Positions 59,170 through 64,000 of a DNA stretch of 64,000 nucleotides are shown piece after piece (the stretch's first letter is position 1; each line of letters opens with the position of its first letter). The stretch comes from Cucumis sativus. Its lineage: Eukaryota > Streptophyta > Magnoliopsida > Cucurbitales > Cucurbitaceae. The stretch covers positions 1-64,000 of the forward strand of contig NW_022279582.1 in assembly GCF_000004075.3 (NCBI RefSeq), read 5' to 3'. The notes beneath the pieces are model-generated. The model was not told the DNA's origin. It worked only from the letters and a program-made list of their open reading frames with translations, and did not search any database. The position numbers were made by a program, and so were the translations under genes.

Positions 59170-61190
59170 CTCATGTAAGTCACTAGTCAAATAAACCAAC
59201 AGCTAAAACAAAGCAAAACAATAACAAAAACCCACAAAGATGTTGTAACGACAGTAAGACGTATTGGTTATGATAAACATATACTACTATGAGTTAGGAA
59301 GATCATGGATCCAGCCAAAATTATAGATGAATCAGTGATAATCAAAAGTTGAAATCAGTGATATCGAATATTTCTTTAACCCAATATGTTTAAGGTTGCA
59401 TTTTGTTGTTTCCACACACATCTTGTGACTATGATCAAAGCATTGAAAGTGCAAGAATATAAGTTATAGAATAGATAGATTCAAATATATTAGCAATATT
59501 TTTTGCGGTACATCAGAGATTTAGAAGTAAGAAATTATATGAATGATAAATCAAAATAGTTCAGAGACATGGCACCTTTTCCTCACGTAGCTCCACTAAA
59601 ACAAAGTGGTAAAGGGGAGAAAGCTAAAATGTGGCAAATGCCTTCTTCGCTAAAATGTGGCAAATGCCTTCTTCTTTCAAACATGAAGAGATTGATCACA
59701 AAGTCAAGTTGAAAGCTAAAAAAACTTAAGCCTCTATTTGGCAACAATTTTGTTTCACAAAATTATGCTTATGAAAATTACTTATGACTAAACTTCTTTG
59801 AACAATTGATAAAAATGTTCTTGAAAACTACTTTTTCTTTCCTAGTCTTTGAACAGAAGAAAACAAACAAAACTAAAAGCAAAATTATTAGAAAATGTGC
59901 CTAAATGGACAAATAGTCAGTAGGAAGAAGAGGATTACAATATATTAGGTTAAAATGTTGAACTATGATGCTAACTAGAAGAGAGCAGACCACCTAACAC
60001 TGATCCAAACCACAAGGTATGAACCTTAAAATTGGTGAACGTGTATCCACTTTAAAGGTTTAAGTAATGACTTCACTCTCATTATCGATTGATGTCATTG
60101 GATTGATTTTTCTCCCAAGTCCCTTGGGTTTTCTGGAGTTCCCCACCCTTGCTTTTCATCTAATCTTAGTGAAGAGTTCTCTTTTGGCTCATCTGAAACA
60201 AATGCCACCATCGTACTTTCAAAGATAAGGAATCCGACTTCACTCACTTTTCGATCATCTTTTGTATACAACCTTCACTTGGTGTAAATTCACCCCACAC
60301 TTTCATTATTACAATCTTACTCTTATATCACAATGGAATAATCTTTGTAATCTCTCGCAGCATATGTGCTCTTTTGTAATTTCATCCCATCAATGAAATT
60401 ATTTATATGTTTCTGATAAAAGAAATGTCTCCTCAAAAAGAATAATAATAACAATAATGTTTGATCAAAGAATCCTTTGGACAAGTCTTGGCACATTGGG
60501 AAATCAAGCCCTTGGCATTAAACGCCGAGATCATGATATGGGAATTCCAAAATGTACAAAAATACAAATATTGCTCATGCTCATGAGATTGAATACAACT
60601 TATACTCTCTGACTGCAGAAATCCTTAACTCTTAAAAGAAAACAGGAGGCATTGGAAGATGAGTATTTATTACCACTTCCAAATTCCAGTGTAGTGCTCA
60701 TATACTGTTAACAGCGGTGCCTAAATCCTTGGGGTATTCGGTAGACCGTCATCGGATGAGATTGTAATGTAATGTAATCAATAACCAATGGTTGGATTCA
60801 GCGTTTTAGAGCCGATTTGTAATTAAACTCATACATTTCAGCTCTCCAAAGAGAGTCTTTGAATTCAACATAACATTTCTAGTTTCAATTACTAACCTAT
60901 TGGTGGAGAGCAAGTGCCATAGGTTAAGAGTTAGTATTCCAATCCTGACTACTCCTGACATTACCACGAAGTGTAGACTACATACCTGTAACTCATTATT
61001 ACTTATCGCACCCGGCAGCCCAAAATCTAAACTCTGTAAGCTTTATCTCATCTAACAATGCCACCCAAAAATCATGCACCAAAATCAACCAGAAATAGAG
61101 GTTCAAAATATAATGGAACGGCAGATAAAAACAATACAATAGTAAAAACCACGCACCTTTTACAAACTCTTCCCAAAGAGACAGGCTCAG
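59170..61190. other. Non-coding stretch; possible LINE 3' end at about 60100-60430
   Basis: No gene supported. The part at 60330-60420 (TGTAATTTCATCCCATCAAT, then GAAATTATTTATATGTTTCT, then GATAAAAG) resembles the 3' tail of plant L1 elements. The direct repeat GCTAAAATGTGGCAAATGCC occurs twice at 59620-59670. Confidence 0.35.
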
Positions 61191-61975
61191 TTAATCATCT
61201 TCGTCGCTCTCGTCACTGAAATAACTTGCTTTCTTCTCTTTTTTCTTCTCTACAATGTTCTCACCGCCAGTCAGGAGTCTCTGGTCTGCATCTCCGTCCA
61301 CCACCGAGGCCCAACTGTCATCCTCAAACCCTTCTCCAACATCTGATCCCAATCCTCCTCGTGCCTAGCACCAACTCCACCCCTTCTTACCCGCTTCGGT
61401 TCTGGTCGCTCCCTTGGCCCCAATTGATTTTTAGGGCATTCATAAGACAAATGCCCATCAATTGCGCCGCACTCGTAGCACCTACTCTTATCCTTATAAA
61501 CCCTCTTCCTTATAAACTCAGCGGCACGACCATTATCAGTCGCTATAGCAGCCTTAAGAACACGGCCATTCAAAATCTTCCCGTGCATCTGTTTCGCGGC
61601 CTTCACCGCGTCATCCTGAGAAATAAACTGGACGAAGGCAACGCCGCGAGACTTGCGAGTCTGTCGATCTTTCAACACCGTAACACGAGCGATCTTACCA
61701 AAGTTGGAGAAGAGAGTGTGGAGGTCGGAATTAGTGAGTGAATAGTCGAAATTGGAAACATAGAGAGTAGACTTCGAAGGAACCAAACCTCCAGAACCAC
61801 CGCCAGACTTAGTGGAAGAGTGTGAGTGTGAGTGCGATTGCGATGAGAAGTGCGACTGTGAAGACGACGGCAGCGACGGGTCAGAAGAGGGGGCGGAGGG
61901 ATACCGGTAATAGAAGGTTTCGTCCTCGTCGCTGTCGCTAGTAGGGCTATTGGTTTTCTTTCCCTTGGGCGCCAT
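61191..61975 (-). CDS. U11/U12-31K: U11/U12 small nuclear ribonucleoprotein 31 kDa protein, frameshift in the C-terminal tail
   Basis: A minor (U12-type) spliceosome protein: RNA chaperone of the U11/U12 di-snRNP in the nucleus, homologous to human ZCRB1. The open frame from ATG at 61975 (MAPKGKK, just after an in-frame untranslated stretch) encodes 234 residues and stops at 61271. Residues 7-66 are Ser/Asp-rich with a run of Ser-His pairs. An RRM spans about 70-145 with RNP2 LYVSNF (71-76) and RNP1 RGVAFVQF (110-117). A CCHC zinc knuckle CYECG...GHLSYEC lies at 166-180, followed by [11 protein letters not shown]. After about residue 210 (EEDWD) the frame departs from the family: one frame over, the sequence reads [10 protein letters not shown] and [14 protein letters not shown] and ends at TAA 61191-61193, the expected acidic tail (total about 261 residues). 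No intron is evident. Either a real one-base deletion near 61346 or a sequence error. I used the earlier ATG of the family start rather than ATG at 62047. Confidence 0.93.
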
Positions 61976-62274
61976 TTTTTCACCCGAGTGCTGTAAACAA
62001 AACCTATAGAATGAAAATATAGACTTAAGGTTTAGGAAATCGACCAAATCTAGGAACGAGACAATTACTATGAGCGGTTTGTTTTATTTAATATTAAATA
62101 ATAAATAGATTTGGTTAATTTCGATTGTTTGAATTGATTTTTTTTAAAGTCAATGCTCACTCCTAAGTTTCACTAACTTTTTGCAATATCACTCTCTATA
62201 AATAAATTGTTTCTTCATCTTTAGAGAGACATCATATTCATATAAACAAATTCTTTTAGGAGAAGTTTGGTGCA
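61976..62274 (-). promoter_or_regulatory. Upstream region of U11/U12-31K
   Basis: AT-rich sequence upstream of the start codon. No individual element such as a clear TATA box could be assigned with confidence. Confidence 0.25.
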
Positions 62275-62425
62275 TAGTATTATAGTTTAAGTTGTTATAG
62301 TCGTGTTTAGGGTACATAATATTATAATATTAGTTATTATAATTTGTGTTTATGTGTAAATTATTATAGTACGAGTTATTATATTATGTGTTTGAGTATA
62401 AATTATTATAATCCGACAAAATTGA
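62275..62425. repeat. AT-rich minisatellite, ~43 bp unit, ~3.5 copies
   Basis: Repeats of GTGTTTGAGTATAAATTATT followed by ATAATATGAGTTATTATA-like sequence; typical of a MITE-like or hairpin element but no clear ends were identified. Confidence 0.6.
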
Positions 62426-63480
62426 GAATCAAAGTGACCATTCTTATTTTGAAAAAGAAAAAAAATCCAAAAGAAGTCAAAAGGAATAGAGAAAATTGTT
62501 CAGTCAAATGTTAGTTTACTTTTATTACAAAAAAATTATTTATCTTTTGGGTTTAGGCTAATCTTCAATGATCATGGTCGGCCAATCTCCCACCATCATC
62601 TCTAGTGACTCCATCGACGAACTTCCGATAATCAACTTCGACGACCGTTGTCATCGATTAGTCTTGAAGATTTTTTATAAAAATATTTTTTAGTATATAT
62701 AACAAACAAAAGAAATTTGTACGTATAAATATTTTTTAAAATATATATTTTAAAACACGATTGTGTTTTATTTTAAGAAGTTTTTAGAAAAAATGTTAAA
62801 CAAAAATGAGATTTTTTAGGTTATTCAAGAAAATACTTTTAGTTTAGTTATAATAATATTTTATAAAATGCACTTTTTCATACTTTTTTTTCTTTGTAAT
62901 ATTCTCCTAAAGATAATGTTTGACCAATCCATGACTTGATTTGGACTATTATTCGATAGTAAACAATGTTGGTATGTTGCTTTTTATTTTATGTTCATGT
63001 GTTGTTTGAGTTCGGTTTAAATTTTGTGATTATGGTCACTACGTTTGTATTGTTGCATTATATATTTAAACTTGGTTAACCATATTCTCACTGTTCACAC
63101 GAGATTTCGAATAAATGTATTTCGTGGAATTGAACTTTATATATTGATGAATATTGTGCATACAACCTCTAGTATTTACTCATTTGATGCTTTCTCTCGA
63201 ATACAAGTTAAAACTTATAACTTTTTGATCTTCGATCTTTAGGATATTGTAGTTGCAAGTTGATTTGAACTTCGATCTTATGGAACCCAAGGAAAGTTTA
63301 ATCTTCCAACTTTCAGAAGTTGTTGATCTCCAGGTTGATATGAACTTTGACGTCTTGAGAGCTTGTAGAAGTTTGAATCTTCAATTCTTCAGTACTTCAG
63401 AGGTTCAATTCTTTATTCAACCAAAGACCCCTTTTAAAATGAATGGCAATGGTCTCTATTTATAGAGAAATTTCATGGGC
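62426..63480. other. Non-coding stretch with one internal duplication
   Basis: TTGCAAGTTGATTTGAACTT at about 63253 and CTCCAGGTTGATATGAACTT at about 63328 form a diverged pair. The 70-codon frame across it has no known motif. Otherwise AT-rich. Confidence 0.35.
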
Positions 63481-63625
63481 TTTAGGTGAACTTGGGCTCA
63501 TTTGCTTGCTAGACTTGGACTTGGGCCCATTTGATTGTTGGGCTTGGACTTGAGCCCATTTGTGAGTTGAGTTTGAACTTGGGCCCATCTGCTTATTCGA
63601 CTTGGGCTTGAGCCCATTTTTTCTG
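63480..63625. repeat. Tandem repeat, ~38 bp unit, four copies
   Basis: Units built on GACTTGGACTTGGGCCCATTT at about 63489, 63521, 63558 and 63595. Diverged by substitutions. Confidence 0.8.
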
Positions 63626-64000
63626 TTGGATATGAATTGAGTTGGGTTGAGTAAACTTAATTATCCAAACTCAAACAAAAGTATAATCATCATCATATTT
63701 ATTGTGATGATGTGGCGTAATTTAATTGGTCAAAATTTCTTGCTCAACAAATGTCTCCTTTTAGAGATTTGTGCACGTTTATATGATGGGTGAATCTTGA
63801 AAACGATAAGCTGAAATAAGTGAATTTGTTCTTGGATTTGGTTCTAGTTAATATGTCAATTTAATCATACTATGCATTTGGACATAAGTGTGATTAAAAT
63901 GTTATACGAAGTTTGGTCAATTTATATGGTGGAGCACACCAAGCTTGATCGAAGACAAAAATGGAGATGGAGATCCGATCGGCTGTAACACATCGAAGAC

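Noticed and set aside
61226-61983. Plus-strand 171-codon and minus-strand 103-codon frames over U11/U12-31K
   Set aside because: Overlap a gene with clear RRM and zinc knuckle motifs in another frame; no motif of their own.
63253-63465. 70-codon frame MQVDLNFDLMEPKE as a gene
   Set aside because: Built from a diverged internal duplication typical of repeat sequence; no domain and no conserved start context.
1-64000. tRNA, rRNA or snRNA genes
   Set aside because: No cloverleaf with proper A and B boxes or recognisable rRNA/snRNA sequence was found by eye; a covariance-model search would be decisive.

Overview
This is nuclear DNA from a flowering plant: spliceosomal introns with GT/AG borders, a plant U12-spliceosome gene, plant retroelement and CACTA transposon families, and AT-rich intergenic DNA. 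A cucurbit-like eudicot is my best guess from memory of the repeat style; no single sequence in the window proves it. The texture (two kinds of ~175-180 bp tandem satellite, nested transposons, decayed gene fragments, one nearly intact gene) suggests a pericentromeric or otherwise repeat-rich region.

Layout. 1-1.6 kb: five decayed exons of the condensin II subunit CAP-D3, followed at 2.0-2.5 kb by one end of a CACTA-like element. 3.8-7.8 kb: a tandemly duplicated pseudogene of an SSX2IP/ADIP-like coiled-coil protein, with a 28-nt G run between the copies; a third copy lies inverted at 58.3-59.2 kb. 9.8-11.9 kb: a stretch with an organelle-like texture. 12.2-15.2 kb: a broken LINE-1 and a chromodomain Ty3 remnant. 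15.6-16.7 kb: an AT-rich ~175 bp tandem repeat. 17.5-19.4 kb: a GC-rich ~178 bp satellite with dimeric higher-order structure, with an outpost at 49.4-49.9 kb. 22.0-23.4 kb: a segment duplicated directly at 50.1-51.7 kb. 24.4-26.2 kb: two more tandem repeats. 27.7-35.3 kb: a complete-ended CACTA transposon (TSD AAG) whose transposase has lost its catalytic core but which retains a Ulp1-like protease gene. 35.7-36.5 kb: the 3' end of a Copia element. 36.5-44.1 kb: five units of a ~0.9-1.9 kb macrosatellite, each carrying a CA/CG-rich alternating purine-pyrimidine block; a small CACTA relative (TSD TAA) has inserted into unit 1. 44.1-50.1 kb: a second family of tandem units, containing a template-switch palindrome, a processed retrocopy with an 18-bp target duplication and the satellite outpost. 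51.7-52.8 kb: Ty3 RT/RNase H joined to a LINE start. 55.1-58.3 kb: a rearranged NAD-malic enzyme pseudogene (minus strand). 61.2-62.0 kb: U11/U12-31K (minus strand), the only near-intact cellular gene, with a frameshift in its acidic tail.

There is no operon-like logic here. The interest lies in how the DNA was assembled: L1-type retrocopying, CACTA insertion into a satellite, segmental duplication, inverted duplication, exon rearrangement and template switching can each be read from flanking duplications or junctions.
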